From Staphylococcus carnosus (GTDB lineage: Bacteria; Bacillota; Bacilli; Staphylococcales; Staphylococcaceae), in NCBI RefSeq assembly GCF_900458435.1, contig NZ_UHCT01000001.1, positions 1,860,001 to 1,924,000 of the forward strand: DNA of 64,000 nucleotides, in the 5' to 3' direction. A program made the translations under genes and the position numbers. Below are positions 38,971 to 48,780 of the stretch, piece after piece. The notes beneath the pieces were generated by a model. The model ran no database searches and was not told the DNA's origin. It worked only from the letters and a program-made list of their open reading frames with translations. Positions within the stretch are counted from its first letter, which is position 1, and each line of letters begins with the position of its first letter.

Positions 38971-40281
38971 ATGAACAAAGTTTTTAAATATTTTTTAATT
39001 TTACTCTCGCTTGTCCTGGTCATTATTCCTATCATTTTTGCAGTGATGCTTTTAAAAACATCTCAAAATGCCATTAATACTTCATTTAGTGGTGACAACA
39101 CTGATAGAAAATCAAATTTGAGAAGTGAAAAAGTAAACCCTTCTAAAGATCCTGTTTCCATCTTATTTTTAGGAATAGATGATAATAAAGGAAGACGAGA
39201 AAATGGTCAATCTACGGAACATTCAAGAACAGATGCAATGATTTTATCTACACTTAATCCTGACAAAAACCAAGTAAGAATGCTAAGTATCCCACGTGAT
39301 ACAATCAGTTATATTCCAAAAGTAGGATACTATGATAAAATAACGCACGCTCATGCTTATGGCGGTCCTGTTGCAGCAATGGATTCCGTAGAAGCTACAT
39401 TAAACGTACCTGTAGATTATTATGTACGTGTGGATATGGATGCGTTTGTTCAAGCCGTAGATGAATTAGGCGGTATTTATTACGACGTACCATACGATAT
39501 CAATGAACCTAACACAAATGATGACGGTCGTATCAAAGTGAAAAAAGGTTACCGCAAATTAAACGGCGACCAAGCTTTAGCTGTGGCTCGAACTAGACAT
39601 CAAGACTCTGACTTGAAGCGTGGTCAAAGACAAATGGAATTGATTAAAATTCTATTTAAGAAAGCCCAAAAATTAGATTCAGTTAATAAATTGAACAATT
39701 TGGTTGAAATTGTAGGAAAGAATTCTAAACATGATTTATCAAATAAAGATATACAAGCCCTACTAAGTACATATCTTCCATCTGATCTTAAAATTAAAAC
39801 TAATCAATTAAAAGGCGATAACGACATGCTGAATGGTATTTATTATTACAATCCAGACATGAAAAGTATTAAGAAGTTCTCTAATTTATTGCGTGGAGAT
39901 TTAGGTTTATCTAAGATTAAAAATGACAATGAATTCTTGAATCAACGTGTCATTGATCAATATGGTGAACTCGTTCCACTAACTGAGATTGATAAAAGCC
40001 TTCTACGCAAGAATCAGCATGACACTTCTAAAGGCAACAATGATTCTGATGTTGATGAAGGTAATAATGATAACCAAAGCCAAGAGCAAGATAATAATCA
40101 GCAAGATAATCAGAATCAAGGCAATCCGAATGATGGGTCTCAACAAGACCCGAATGCTCAACAAGATCCATACGGATATAATCAAGACCAACAACAAGCA
40201 CCTGATCAATCACAACAAGGAAACCAACAGCCTGATATGAACAACAGTCAACAAGCACCTTCTAATCAAGGGTATTATTAA
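38971..40281 (+). CDS. lcpB: LCP (LytR-CpsA-Psr) family glycopolymer ligase
   Basis: LCP proteins attach wall teichoic acid or other glycopolymers to peptidoglycan. The 436-residue product starts at ATG 38971, 8 bases after AGGGG. It has one membrane anchor (residues 7-29), then the LCP domain with LFLGIDDNKGRRE near 65-77, RTDAMILSTLNP near 87-98, LSIPRDT near 108-114 and RTRHQDSDLKRGQRQ. A hydrophilic C-terminal tail of about 85 residues is almost only Gln, Asn, Asp, Pro and Gly and ends NQGYY. The position next to the fmtA region and DUF2538 matches S. aureus lcpB (SA0908) as I recall. Confidence 0.87.
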   Translation: MNKVFKYFLILLSLVLVIIPIIFAVMLLKTSQNAINTSFSGDNTDRKSNLRSEKVNPSKDPVSILFLGIDDNKGRRENGQSTEHSRTDAMILSTLNPDKNQVRMLSIPRDTISYIPKVGYYDKITHAHAYGGPVAAMDSVEATLNVPVDYYVRVDMDAFVQAVDELGGIYYDVPYDINEPNTNDDGRIKVKKGYRKLNGDQALAVARTRHQDSDLKRGQRQMELIKILFKKAQKLDSVNKLNNLVEIVGKNSKHDLSNKDIQALLSTYLPSDLKIKTNQLKGDNDMLNGIYYYNPDMKSIKKFSNLLRGDLGLSKIKNDNEFLNQRVIDQYGELVPLTEIDKSLLRKNQHDTSKGNNDSDVDEGNNDNQSQEQDNNQQDNQNQGNPNDGSQQDPNAQQDPYGYNQDQQQAPDQSQQGNQQPDMNNSQQAPSNQGYY

Positions 40282-40302
40282 TTATAGAAGGGAGAGAACA
40301 TG

Positions 40303-40773
40303 ATGACACGAAAAACATATGAAAAACTTAACAATATTAATGGAATGTTTGGTATTTTAGAACAGCAAATCATTCATAGTAAAGATATGGCACACTTTCG
40401 CAATGAATTTTTCTATGTAAATCATGAACATCGCGAGAATTACGAAGCATTACTTCTTTATTATAAAGACAGTGTAGAAAATCCGTTTATCGATGGTGCT
40501 TGTTATATTGTCGCACTTCCAGAAATATTCGATCGTGTAGACGTATTCCAAGCTGAATTACCATTCTCATGGGTGTACGATGAAAATGGTGTTACAGAAA
40601 CCATGCAACAAATCAGTGTCCCTATTCAATATCTTATTGCTGCTGCTTTAGAAGTAACAGATGTAAATATCTTTAAACCTTCCGGTTTCACAATGGGAAT
40701 GAACAATTGGAACATTGCTCAAATGCGTATCTTCTGGCAATATACTGCTATTGTAAGAAAATATGCTCAATAA
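40303..40773 (+). CDS. DUF2538 family protein
   Basis: A 156-residue soluble protein. The second ATG (40303) is preferred over 40300 because it lies 8 bases after GGGAG and gives the family-like start MTRKTYEKLNNINGMF. Conserved blocks are HFRNEFFYVNHEHRENYEALL and the C-terminal FKPSGFTMGMNNWNIAQMRI. A close homologue sits at the same place in S. aureus, next to the LCP gene. Its function is unknown. It is 21 bases after lcpB, so probably cotranscribed, and ends at a strong terminator. Confidence 0.85.
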   Translation: MTRKTYEKLNNINGMFGILEQQIIHSKDMAHFRNEFFYVNHEHRENYEALLLYYKDSVENPFIDGACYIVALPEIFDRVDVFQAELPFSWVYDENGVTETMQQISVPIQYLIAAALEVTDVNIFKPSGFTMGMNNWNIAQMRIFWQYTAIVRKYAQ

Positions 40774-40779
40774 AAATTT

Positions 40780-40825
40780 ATCGCTGTAAATGCAACAAAT
40801 CGAGTGCATTTACAGCGATTTTTTT
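40780..40825 (+). terminator. terminator after lcpB and the DUF2538 gene
   Basis: A 15-bp perfect stem, ATCGCTGTAAATGCA with TGCATTTACAGCGAT, followed by a T tract. Confidence 0.9.
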
Positions 40826-40878
40826 GTATCCTTGGAAAAACTGTTAAAACTAATTGAAACTTAAAAAGGATGATGACT

Positions 40879-41301
40879 ATGTATAAAATTGCCAAAAGCA
40901 AAAAAGAATTAAATGACTGTTTCGAACTTAGAAAAGAAGTTTTTGTAGATGAACAAAATGTTCCTCAAGAAAATGAATTTGATGAATATGAAGATGAAGC
41001 TACTCATATCATTGTATATGATGTTAATCATAGACCTATTGCAGCTGCAAGATATCGTTCATATCAAAATAAAGCGAAAATTGAACGCGTTGTTGTTGTT
41101 AAAGATCAAAGAATGCATGGTATCGGCCGTAAATTAATGCAATTTATTGAAGAAGAAGCTCAAAAAGATGGCTTTAAAGAAGCAATATTAAATGGACAAA
41201 TTCAAGCTCAACCTTTTTATGAATCTTTAGGTTATCATCCACAAGGCGAAATATTTTTAGAAGAAGCAATCGAACATATCGAAATGCAAAAGCAACTTTA
41301 A
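40879..41301 (+). CDS. GNAT family N-acetyltransferase
   Basis: A 140-residue GNAT protein. ATG 40879 is 9 bases after AAAAGG; two upstream in-frame ATGs sit on top of the ribosome binding site. The acetyl-CoA loop VVVVKDQRMHGIGRKLM lies near 73-89 (Q/R-x-x-G-x-G/A pattern), followed by LNGQIQAQPFYESLGYHPQGE, the YjcF/ElaA-like ending. The substrate is not known. It has its own terminator and precedes atl as in S. aureus. Confidence 0.87.
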   Translation: MYKIAKSKKELNDCFELRKEVFVDEQNVPQENEFDEYEDEATHIIVYDVNHRPIAAARYRSYQNKAKIERVVVVKDQRMHGIGRKLMQFIEEEAQKDGFKEAILNGQIQAQPFYESLGYHPQGEIFLEEAIEHIEMQKQL

Positions 41302-41317
41302 CATTTTCAACAAATAC

Positions 41318-41355
41318 AAGAAAAAGGACTTTGATTATAAGTCCTTTTTCTTTTG
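41318..41355 (+). terminator. terminator of the GNAT gene
   Basis: AAGAAAAAGGACT pairs with AGTCCTTTTTCTT around TTGATTATA. Confidence 0.8.
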
Positions 41356-41765
41356 GAAAATCAACATAAAAATCTAACAATTTATCAACCGAAGAATTTC
41401 ATAATGAATTTAAGATATTAAGGTTTGATTACAAAATGATTAAAAAGGCTAATCTAAGACTTAAGAAGTATTATACTGTATGAAAATGATATATTACATA
41501 GTAATTACAAGTCCTTATATCCTATCATTTAACCAAACTATCATGTGTTAAGTCACTTTGAATTGGATATATAAACTTGGAGAGTCTGTTTACATACAGC
41601 GATTCTGTTACTTCTATATCACGTTATATATTTTCTGGCGTTACACCGTACCTTTTAAGGTAATGATTTACAAACTTCTTCGAGGACAGAAAATACAACT
41701 CGAAACGTTTGTCTACAGACTGTAATATATCCAAAAATAATATATGGTAAAAAAGGAGTAGTTTC
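41356..41765 (+). other. atl upstream region
   Basis: About 410 bp without a credible gene. It contains a 14-bp palindrome TACCTT-TT-AAGGTA at 41649-41662 in the probable atl leader and several -10-like TATA(A/C)T words; I cannot fix one promoter. AAAAAGGAG before the ATG is the atl ribosome binding site. Confidence 0.4.
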
Positions 41766-44700
41766 ATGTCTAAAAAGTTTCATTACAAAGCACCCGCTAT
41801 CATAGCACTCACTATTGCAGGCACTGCAATCACTACGCATCAAGCTTTTGCAGATAGTTCAACTGGAACTAATACAAACACAGACAGCAATCGTACTGCA
41901 GATCAGACACAACAACCGACTAATCAAACGAAAAGCACTCAAGTTCAAACGAATGATTCAAATAATAAAGTTGCAGGTACACAAGCATATAAAGATCCTT
42001 CTCAAGTACAACCTGTTAATGATAATCAAAATTTGAACTATGATTCAAAACTTGAGGATTTAGATTCTAAAGCAGACAATAGTAATGTTACTGCTGCAGG
42101 ACAAACTTCTGATGAGCAGCCATCAAATGTATCTAATACATCTGAAGACAATTCTACAAATACATCTCAGCAACCTGAGCAATCAGCAAAAGACGAGGTT
42201 CAAAATCCGACAAATCAAACTAATGTTGACAATAATCAGGCTCAACAAAGTACAAATGATGCAACAAAACCTCAACAAGAACAAGATGCTGTTCAACCAC
42301 AATCTAATGAAAAAACTTTAGATAATTCAAATGATCAACAAAGTAATATTGAACAAAATAAAGACCAAATAGACAATACAGCGACTGTAAACCCAGAGCA
42401 ACAAAAGTCTGAACAATCGAACAAAGAAGCGGTACAACAATCTGTACAATCAGAAACTGCAAATACAGAAAGCAAAGCCGCACCTAAATTAGCTATGCGC
42501 TCTTTCGCTGCACAACCGACAACTAATACAACTCAAAAACTAGCAGTTCAACCTGCTGCTCAAACGGCTAAAGCACCGGCAACTGCAACTGCTAAAACAG
42601 CTGCCACTTCTTCGTTACCGAAGTATAAACCAGCTGTGAACTCATCTATTAATGATTATATTCGTAAAAACAACTTTAAAGCGCCAACTTATGAACAAGA
42701 TATTTCTCCATATCTTCCTAAAAATGAATACCGCTACGGCAAACCAGAAGGTATTGTAGTTCATGATACAGCGAATGATAATTCAAATATTAATGGCGAA
42801 ATTAGTTATATGAAAAACAATTGGCAAAATGCCTTTGTACATGGATTTATCGATGGAAACCGTATTGTAGAAACTGCAGATACTGACTATCTTGCATGGG
42901 GTGCTGGTCCCGTTGCTAACCAACGTTTCATCCACATCGAGCTTGTGCATGAACATAGTTATGATGGTTTCGCTCGTCAAATGAATAACTATGCCGACTA
43001 TGCAGCAACTAACTTACAATATTATGGTTTAACACCAGATAGCGCTGAATACGATGGTCAAGGTACAGTTTGGACTCACTATGCCATTTCAAAATATTTA
43101 GGCGGAACTGACCATTCAGATCCACACGCTTATTTACAAGCGCATAACTATAGTTATGATCAGTTATATGATTTAATTAATGAAAAATATTTAATTAAAC
43201 AAGGAAAAGTAGCACCTTGGGGTACTACATCTAGCACAACAACAAATACATCAAACACACCAAAACCATCAACAACACCTTCTAACTCACAATTAAAAGT
43301 AATTCCTGTTGATTCAATTGGTCGTGTTGCAGCTAATAACCATGGTGTATATACAACTGTATATGACAAAGCTGGCGTACAAAAACCTTCAGTTAATAAC
43401 AGAACATATCGTTTAACTAAAAAAGCTTTATTAGGCGATAAATCATTCTATTTAATTACTGACTATAATAAAAATACTAACGTGGGATGGGTTCAAACTA
43501 GTGATATCGACTACCGTGTTGGTAAACCTGTCACAGCTAATACAACAACATATTCTGTGCAGCCAGGCACAAAACTTTATCACACACCTTGGGGTTCTGA
43601 ACTTCAATCTATCGGTTCAGTAACAGGAACAGGCGCTCAACAGTTTAAAGCTCAAAAACAAACTGAAGTCGGTACTTCAACATACGTTTATGGTGCAGTG
43701 AATGGTAAAAACGCTTGGGTTGATAGTGCAAAATTATCAAAATATACTGCACCAAAAACTGCTACTAAAACTGTTGCAGCACCAAAAACACAAGTTAAAG
43801 CAGCTAGCACTACAACACCATCAACAACTAAAACTGCAGCTAAACCTGTTGCTAAAACTAATACAGCAACTAAAACTGCGGCTAAACCTGTTGCTAAAGC
43901 TAATACAGCAACTAAAACTACTGCCAAAACTAATGTTGTAACTAAAGCTGCAACTGCAGTTAAAAAAGCAGTTCAACCAACAGCTAAAGCAGCAACTACA
44001 GCTAAACCTGCTGCCAAAACAGCGACTAACACTGCTGTTAAACCTGCTGCGAAGACAACAACTGCTACTAAAGCTAAGAGTACTTCTCCACTTAATCAAA
44101 CTGTTGTTGTAAATAAATTAGGACAATATGTTTCTAATCAATATGGTTTACGTGCTTCAGTTTATGATGCTAAAGGTTCTAATGCAGCTAAGTATTTAGG
44201 TTACACTTACGACATTTTAAGAGAACGTAATCAAGATGGTACACTTTACTATCTATTACAAAACAATGGGCTTACAACACCTCTTGGTTGGGTGAATGCT
44301 AAAGATGTGAAAGTTGTAAATCAAAGTAACGCTACCCCTGTTTCAACAAAATACAATGTTAAACAAGGCAGCAACGGACTTTATACAATGCCTTGGGGTA
44401 CTTCAAAACAACAAATTGATAATTTAAAACAAACTAATAGTGCCTTCCAAGCATCTAAACGTAAAATAGTTGATGGTGCAGCTTATGTTTACGGTACTGT
44501 AAATGGCAAAACAGGTTGGATTGCTGAAAAAGATTTAGTTCAATCAAATGCTAAAGCAGCGACTACTCCTGTTAAAGCACAACCTGCTACAGCATATAAA
44601 CACAACTATATCATCGCAAATGCTGGAAGTAATTATTATAATGCGCCAAACGGTAAAGTTTTAGGTTCATTAAGAGATAAATACGGTAATATCATTTCTG

Positions 44701-45530
44701 TATATGAAAAACAACTTGTAAACGGTGTTACTTGGTATCACGGAACTTTAGCAAATGGTACTGCAATTTGGGTTAAAGCTGCAGATGTTCGTGACACGTT
44801 AACTAGAACAACTACTTCTAATTATTCATTAAACCAAGCAGCTAATATTCAATCTAGCTCACCTTGGCCACCACAGGTTCAACACACACCTGGCAAATGG
44901 GTAAATGCGACTAAAGATGAAGTGAAAACTGCAATAGATCCAAAAACTATAACTGAAGATGCTACACAAAAATACCAATTCTTACGTCTAGATAAAGCAC
45001 AAAATCTTTCAACAAGCAGTGTTAACCAATTGTTGAAAGGAAAAGGTATCTTAGAAGGACAAGGTGCAGCATTTGCTCAAGCTGCACAAAAATATGATAT
45101 TAATGAAATCTACTTAATATCTCATGCTTTATTGGAAACTGGCAATGGTACATCCGAACTTTCAAATGGCGGATATGTAGATAATAATAATAAAGTTGTT
45201 ACAAACAGCAGCAAAAAATATTACAATATGTTCGGTATAGGCGCAATTGATACTGATGCTGTCCGTGGCGGATTCAAAACTGCTCAAAATTATGGTTGGG
45301 ACACAGTAAGCAAAGCAATTGTCGGAGGCGCTCAATTCATTAAAGATGCTTATATTAACCAAGGTCAAAATACGTTATATCGTATGCGCTGGAACCCAAG
45401 TTCACCTGGCAACCACCAATATGCTACTGATATTAACTGGGCAAGCCATAATGCAACTCGTATGAAAACAATGTATGATTCTATTGGTGAATCAGGTAAA
45501 TATTTCGATGTAGATAATTATAAAGGCTAA
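41766..45530 (+). CDS. atl: bifunctional autolysin (amidase / endo-beta-N-acetylglucosaminidase)
   Basis: This major autolysin splits daughter cells. The 1254-residue pre-pro-protein has a signal peptide (residues 1-29, ending QAFA). A Gln/Asn/Thr-rich propeptide runs to about 285. The amidase domain lies near 295-480, with zinc His333 in VVHDTA, the catalytic Glu of HIELVH and DHSDPH. GW-type repeat R1 spans about 510-660. A Lys/Ala/Thr linker (about 660-775) is followed by R2 (about 775-930) and R3 (about 940-1040). The C-terminal glucosaminidase domain has the catalytic Glu in SHALLETGNGTS near 1124. Length and order match staphylococcal Atl. The linker holds tandem 42-bp repeats. Confidence 0.96.
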   Translation: MSKKFHYKAPAIIALTIAGTAITTHQAFADSSTGTNTNTDSNRTADQTQQPTNQTKSTQVQTNDSNNKVAGTQAYKDPSQVQPVNDNQNLNYDSKLEDLDSKADNSNVTAAGQTSDEQPSNVSNTSEDNSTNTSQQPEQSAKDEVQNPTNQTNVDNNQAQQSTNDATKPQQEQDAVQPQSNEKTLDNSNDQQSNIEQNKDQIDNTATVNPEQQKSEQSNKEAVQQSVQSETANTESKAAPKLAMRSFAAQPTTNTTQKLAVQPAAQTAKAPATATAKTAATSSLPKYKPAVNSSINDYIRKNNFKAPTYEQDISPYLPKNEYRYGKPEGIVVHDTANDNSNINGEISYMKNNWQNAFVHGFIDGNRIVETADTDYLAWGAGPVANQRFIHIELVHEHSYDGFARQMNNYADYAATNLQYYGLTPDSAEYDGQGTVWTHYAISKYLGGTDHSDPHAYLQAHNYSYDQLYDLINEKYLIKQGKVAPWGTTSSTTTNTSNTPKPSTTPSNSQLKVIPVDSIGRVAANNHGVYTTVYDKAGVQKPSVNNRTYRLTKKALLGDKSFYLITDYNKNTNVGWVQTSDIDYRVGKPVTANTTTYSVQPGTKLYHTPWGSELQSIGSVTGTGAQQFKAQKQTEVGTSTYVYGAVNGKNAWVDSAKLSKYTAPKTATKTVAAPKTQVKAASTTTPSTTKTAAKPVAKTNTATKTAAKPVAKANTATKTTAKTNVVTKAATAVKKAVQPTAKAATTAKPAAKTATNTAVKPAAKTTTATKAKSTSPLNQTVVVNKLGQYVSNQYGLRASVYDAKGSNAAKYLGYTYDILRERNQDGTLYYLLQNNGLTTPLGWVNAKDVKVVNQSNATPVSTKYNVKQGSNGLYTMPWGTSKQQIDNLKQTNSAFQASKRKIVDGAAYVYGTVNGKTGWIAEKDLVQSNAKAATTPVKAQPATAYKHNYIIANAGSNYYNAPNGKVLGSLRDKYGNIISVYEKQLVNGVTWYHGTLANGTAIWVKAADVRDTLTRTTTSNYSLNQAANIQSSSPWPPQVQHTPGKWVNATKDEVKTAIDPKTITEDATQKYQFLRLDKAQNLSTSSVNQLLKGKGILEGQGAAFAQAAQKYDINEIYLISHALLETGNGTSELSNGGYVDNNNKVVTNSSKKYYNMFGIGAIDTDAVRGGFKTAQNYGWDTVSKAIVGGAQFIKDAYINQGQNTLYRMRWNPSSPGNHQYATDINWASHNATRMKTMYDSIGESGKYFDVDNYKG
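43827..43910 (+). repeat. two tandem 42-bp repeats in the atl linker
   Basis: Two 42-bp units (43827-43868 and 43869-43910), nearly identical, encode TKTAAKPVAKTNTA and TKTAAKPVAKANTA. A diverged third partial unit follows. The frame is preserved. Confidence 0.8.
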
Positions 45531-45536
45531 ACAACT

Positions 45537-45580
45537 ACAAAAGGAACGCTCTTCAAGTTGAAGTGCGTTCCTTTTGTTTG
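45537..45580 (+). terminator. terminator of atl
   Basis: ACAAAAGGAACGC pairs with GCGTTCCTTTTGT, with an extra TTCAA/TTGAA inner stem. Confidence 0.85.
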
Positions 45581-45638
45581 CCTAAAATCACATGTCATAC
45601 CTATGTAAAAACAACTTGTGCTTCTATCAATTATATGA

Positions 45639-46058
45639 CTATATGACAAAACTTTTTTTATTCAATTTCACTAATAGTTCGTTTAATTGTTTAACATCAT
45701 CTTCAGACAACTTCTCACATCGTGCTTCTATTAATTCTTGACGTGCTTCATTGATCTGGTTAATCAAAATACGTGATTTGTCTGTAATTTCTAGTTCCTT
45801 GCATCGTAAGTCTTGATGTGATTGATGACGTACTACATAACCAAGATTGACCAATTTTTTTATCCAACGAGAAACAATAGATTGTTCCTTCCCTACTTTC
45901 ATTGTTAAATCAAATTGAGACAAGCGATGATACTCGTTAAGGGTTCTCAAAAGTTCTATTTGCTCTGTTGTTAAATTTGCGCGTTGTCCAAAACGTTTGT
46001 TTACTATAATCAAATCATTATTTGTAACAGTAATTTGTTGTTCAAGTTGTTTATACAT
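45639..46058 (-). CDS. MarR-family transcriptional regulator
   Basis: A 139-residue winged-helix MarR protein. The recognition helix region reads LSQFDLTMKVGKEQSIVSRWIKKLVNLGYV (quoted in part: KEQSIVSRWIKKL near 57-69), the wing RHQSHQDLRCKELEIT near 77-92, and a C-terminal dimerisation helix follows. Convergent to atl and directly downstream of it. A MarR-type repressor of atl (AtlR) has been described in S. aureus as I recall; this gene could be its counterpart, but I cannot confirm it. Confidence 0.8.
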   Translation of the reverse strand: MYKQLEQQITVTNNDLIIVNKRFGQRANLTTEQIELLRTLNEYHRLSQFDLTMKVGKEQSIVSRWIKKLVNLGYVVRHQSHQDLRCKELEITDKSRILINQINEARQELIEARCEKLSEDDVKQLNELLVKLNKKSFVI

Positions 46059-46412
46059 AGCTGACTACTCCACTCATTTTAATTATTTATATTATGAACT
46101 ACATCGCTACTGAAGTAAAGAGTTAATAAATTTTTAGAGTTGCACAAGATTTATTTCGTTATTTTAAACTCAGTCAGACAATCTCATTATTTAATTGAAG
46201 TTTAATTCAAACCAGTAATTCATTATTTTTTGAGCTGCTTTCAGATTAAATACATCTATAATTCATCAAATTTAAACTTTCAACATCATTTAAGTTATAA
46301 AAGCAACAAAATATACGACACTTTGCATCAAAAAGTTGTTTATCTTGCAATTTACTATAAATATGTAATACGTTAGGGATATCCTAATTATTTAAAGGAG
46401 ATACATATCGTT
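46059..46412. other. 354-bp divergent intergenic region
   Basis: Very AT-rich sequence between the MarR gene and the acyltransferase gene. I see no open frame, tRNA or strong hairpin in it. AAAGGAG at 46395-46401 is the ribosome binding site of the downstream gene. Confidence 0.4.
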
Positions 46413-47417
46413 ATGCACAAGACACTCGATCATCGCGATTATTTTTTCGATAATGCACGTGCGTTTCTCATATATCTCGTGGTACTTGGTCATCTTATTA
46501 ATCCTTATGTAGAAGGCCATAAGTTTATGGGATCGCTATATTTATTGATTTATAGCTTTCATATGCCCTCTTTCTTATTTATTTCAGGGTATTTTTCAAA
46601 AAATGCAGGTAAACCTGGCCACCTAGAAAAAGTAGCTAAAAAATTATTAGTTCCCTACATCTGTTTTTTCTGTTTCTTTTCAGTTTATTATTATTTAACC
46701 GGAAAAAGCAGTAATTTACAGCTAGATCCATTTAATCCTGTATTTGCTTTATGGTTTTTACTTACACTATTTATGTTCCATGTTATTTTAGTTATCGTAA
46801 AAAATTATAAAGCCTATTATGTAATGCCTATTGCCATTTTAGTGGCAATGTTTGCTGGTTTTTCTTCTAATATTGATGGTTATATGAGTTACTCTAGAAC
46901 AATCGTCTTTTTCCCGATTTTTTATCTTGGTTACTTAATGAACAAACATCAAACTATGATTTTGCGTAATAAAAGATGGTTGCCGATATCTATTTCGATA
47001 TTAATAGCATTTTATGTCATTTATACGATACATCCGATTAATCCTGATTGGTTATTAGGAAGCTCTCCTTATAGTTCATTAGATGGCAAAAATATATTCA
47101 GTCCGCTCAAAAGGCTATTATTATACTTTATTATCTGTATAACGATGTTTTCTTTTATGAATTTGATGTCATCCAAAAAACATTTTTATACCTATATAGG
47201 TCAGCGCACAATGTATGTTTATTTATTACACGGCATAGCAATCGGTGTTATTCGCGGATTCGACCTTTATCCATTTAAGGATCCGATTTCGATTTTCACT
47301 TATATCTATTTATTCGTTACATCTGCTATTATTGTTTATGTATTATCTACAAACTTTGTAGCAAAATGGACAAATCCAGTTATCAATTTAAAATCACCTT
47401 CAAAATTTGTACCTTAG
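46413..47417 (+). CDS. acyltransferase family 3 membrane protein
   Basis: A 334-residue polytopic protein with about 10 membrane segments. The N-terminal RDYFFDNARAFLIYLVVLGH (residues 8-27) matches the acyltransferase 3 family start with its conserved Arg and His, and SFHMPSFLFISGYF near 48-61 is the next family block. Relatives O-acylate sugars of surface polymers (OatA, exopolysaccharide acyltransferases), but this protein lacks an extra SGNH domain. The acceptor is unknown. It is followed by a terminator. Confidence 0.83.
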   Translation: MHKTLDHRDYFFDNARAFLIYLVVLGHLINPYVEGHKFMGSLYLLIYSFHMPSFLFISGYFSKNAGKPGHLEKVAKKLLVPYICFFCFFSVYYYLTGKSSNLQLDPFNPVFALWFLLTLFMFHVILVIVKNYKAYYVMPIAILVAMFAGFSSNIDGYMSYSRTIVFFPIFYLGYLMNKHQTMILRNKRWLPISISILIAFYVIYTIHPINPDWLLGSSPYSSLDGKNIFSPLKRLLLYFIICITMFSFMNLMSSKKHFYTYIGQRTMYVYLLHGIAIGVIRGFDLYPFKDPISIFTYIYLFVTSAIIVYVLSTNFVAKWTNPVINLKSPSKFVP

Positions 47418-47423
47418 TTTTAA

Positions 47424-47458
47424 CAGCTGGCTCATATTCTGTGAGTCAGCTATTTTTA
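47424..47458 (+). terminator. terminator of the acyltransferase gene
   Basis: AGCTGGCTCA pairs with TGAGTCAGCT (one G-T pair) and is followed by ATTTTTATTTT. Confidence 0.75.
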
Positions 47459-47567
47459 TTTTATTCTAAAATTTCTTATCTTCAGATAACTATTCGATTT
47501 TTTGCCATTAAATATGATAAGATGAAATTTATATACATATCGAAGTCAATAATAGAGGTGTAACACA

Positions 47568-48731
47568 GTGAAACTATCTTTAAATAACCAATCTAAATTT
47601 TTACGTGCTCCAAGTATTCGTCAATTTTCAAGTCGCATTAAAAATATCCCTGATTGCATCAACCTTACTATCGGACAACCCGACTTTCCAATGCCTGATG
47701 TTGTAAAAGAGGCATACATCGAAGCTATTAAAGAAAACAAAACAAGCTATTCACATAATAAGGGTTTAATGGAAACAAGAACAGCGATTAGAAACTATTT
47801 TAATCAACGTTATGCTGTTGATTATACAGAAGAAGAAATTATTGTTACGAATGGTGCAAGTGAAGCAATTGATACAGCATTAAGAAGTATTTTAGAGCCT
47901 GGCGATGAAATTATACTTCCAAGTCCTATTTATGCAGGTTATATTCCTCTTATTGAAACCTTAGGGGGCAATCCAGTTTACGTAGATACGACAGAAACTA
48001 ATTTCAAAATCACACCGGAAGCAATTAAAAACAATATTACACCAAATACTAAAGCTATTATGCTTAATTATCCAACTAACCCAACAGGCGTAATTTTGAG
48101 TCATGATGAAGCCGCTGCACTTGCTGAAGAATTGAAACAACATGAAATCTTTATTTTAAGCGATGAAATCTATGCTGAGAATACTTTCAAAGGGCAACAC
48201 ACTTCTTTAGCAGAATTTCCAGAAATTCGAGATCAACTACTCTTAATCAGTGGATTAAGCAAATCTCATTCTGCAACTGGGATACGTATCGGCTTTTTAT
48301 TAGGTCCAGAATATTTAATAGAGAAACTAACATTTATGCATGCCTATAATACAATATGTGCAAATGTACCTGCACAAATTGCCACTGTAGCAGCATTAAC
48401 AGACGGTAAAGATGCACCTAAAAAAATGAATGAGGCATACAAAGCGCGATTGGCTTATTTGAAATCTCGTTTATTAGAAATGGGCTTCAAATTAGATGCT
48501 GAACCTGAAGGTGCTTTTTACATCTTCCCTAGCTTAGCACCATTTGGAATAGACGATGATTTTCAATTTTGTGTAGATGCTTTAGAAAAAGGCCATATCG
48601 CCATGGTACCTGGCTCTTCCTTTACAGATGCCGGCAGCGGCCACGTTCGTATTTCATATGCATATGATTTAGATACAATAAAAGAAGGAATGGACCGTTT
48701 AGAAAGCTTTTTAAATGATTATATTAAATAA
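47568..48731 (+). CDS. class I aminotransferase, PatA-like
   Basis: A 387-residue PLP-dependent fold-type I aminotransferase resembling PatA / N-acetyl-LL-diaminopimelate aminotransferases. It contains NLTIGQPDFPMP near 32-43, TNGASEAID near 93-101, NYPTNPTG near 163-170 and the PLP lysine in LSKSHSATGIRIG near 226-238, plus the C-terminal Arg in HVRISYA. The start is GTG 47568 after GAGGTG. A similar gene precedes menB in S. aureus. A role in lysine/diaminopimelate or methionine metabolism is possible; the substrate is not fixed. Confidence 0.85.
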   Translation: MKLSLNNQSKFLRAPSIRQFSSRIKNIPDCINLTIGQPDFPMPDVVKEAYIEAIKENKTSYSHNKGLMETRTAIRNYFNQRYAVDYTEEEIIVTNGASEAIDTALRSILEPGDEIILPSPIYAGYIPLIETLGGNPVYVDTTETNFKITPEAIKNNITPNTKAIMLNYPTNPTGVILSHDEAAALAEELKQHEIFILSDEIYAENTFKGQHTSLAEFPEIRDQLLLISGLSKSHSATGIRIGFLLGPEYLIEKLTFMHAYNTICANVPAQIATVAALTDGKDAPKKMNEAYKARLAYLKSRLLEMGFKLDAEPEGAFYIFPSLAPFGIDDDFQFCVDALEKGHIAMVPGSSFTDAGSGHVRISYAYDLDTIKEGMDRLESFLNDYIK

Positions 48732-48738
48732 ATAATAA

Positions 48739-48780
48739 TAGCGAGAAAGTATCCTGATTTAAGATACTCTCTCGCTTTTT
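48739..48780 (+). terminator. terminator of the aminotransferase gene
   Basis: AGCGAGAAAGTATC pairs with GATACTCTCTCGCT (one mismatch), followed by a T tract. Confidence 0.85.

Noticed and set aside
43688..43927. Antisense ORFs in the atl linker
   Set aside because: Val/Ala/Leu-only composition produced by the low-complexity sense repeats; no start signals.
47366..47563. 65-residue ORF overlapping the acyltransferase end
   Set aside because: It overlaps the real gene and crosses its terminator; no ribosome binding site.
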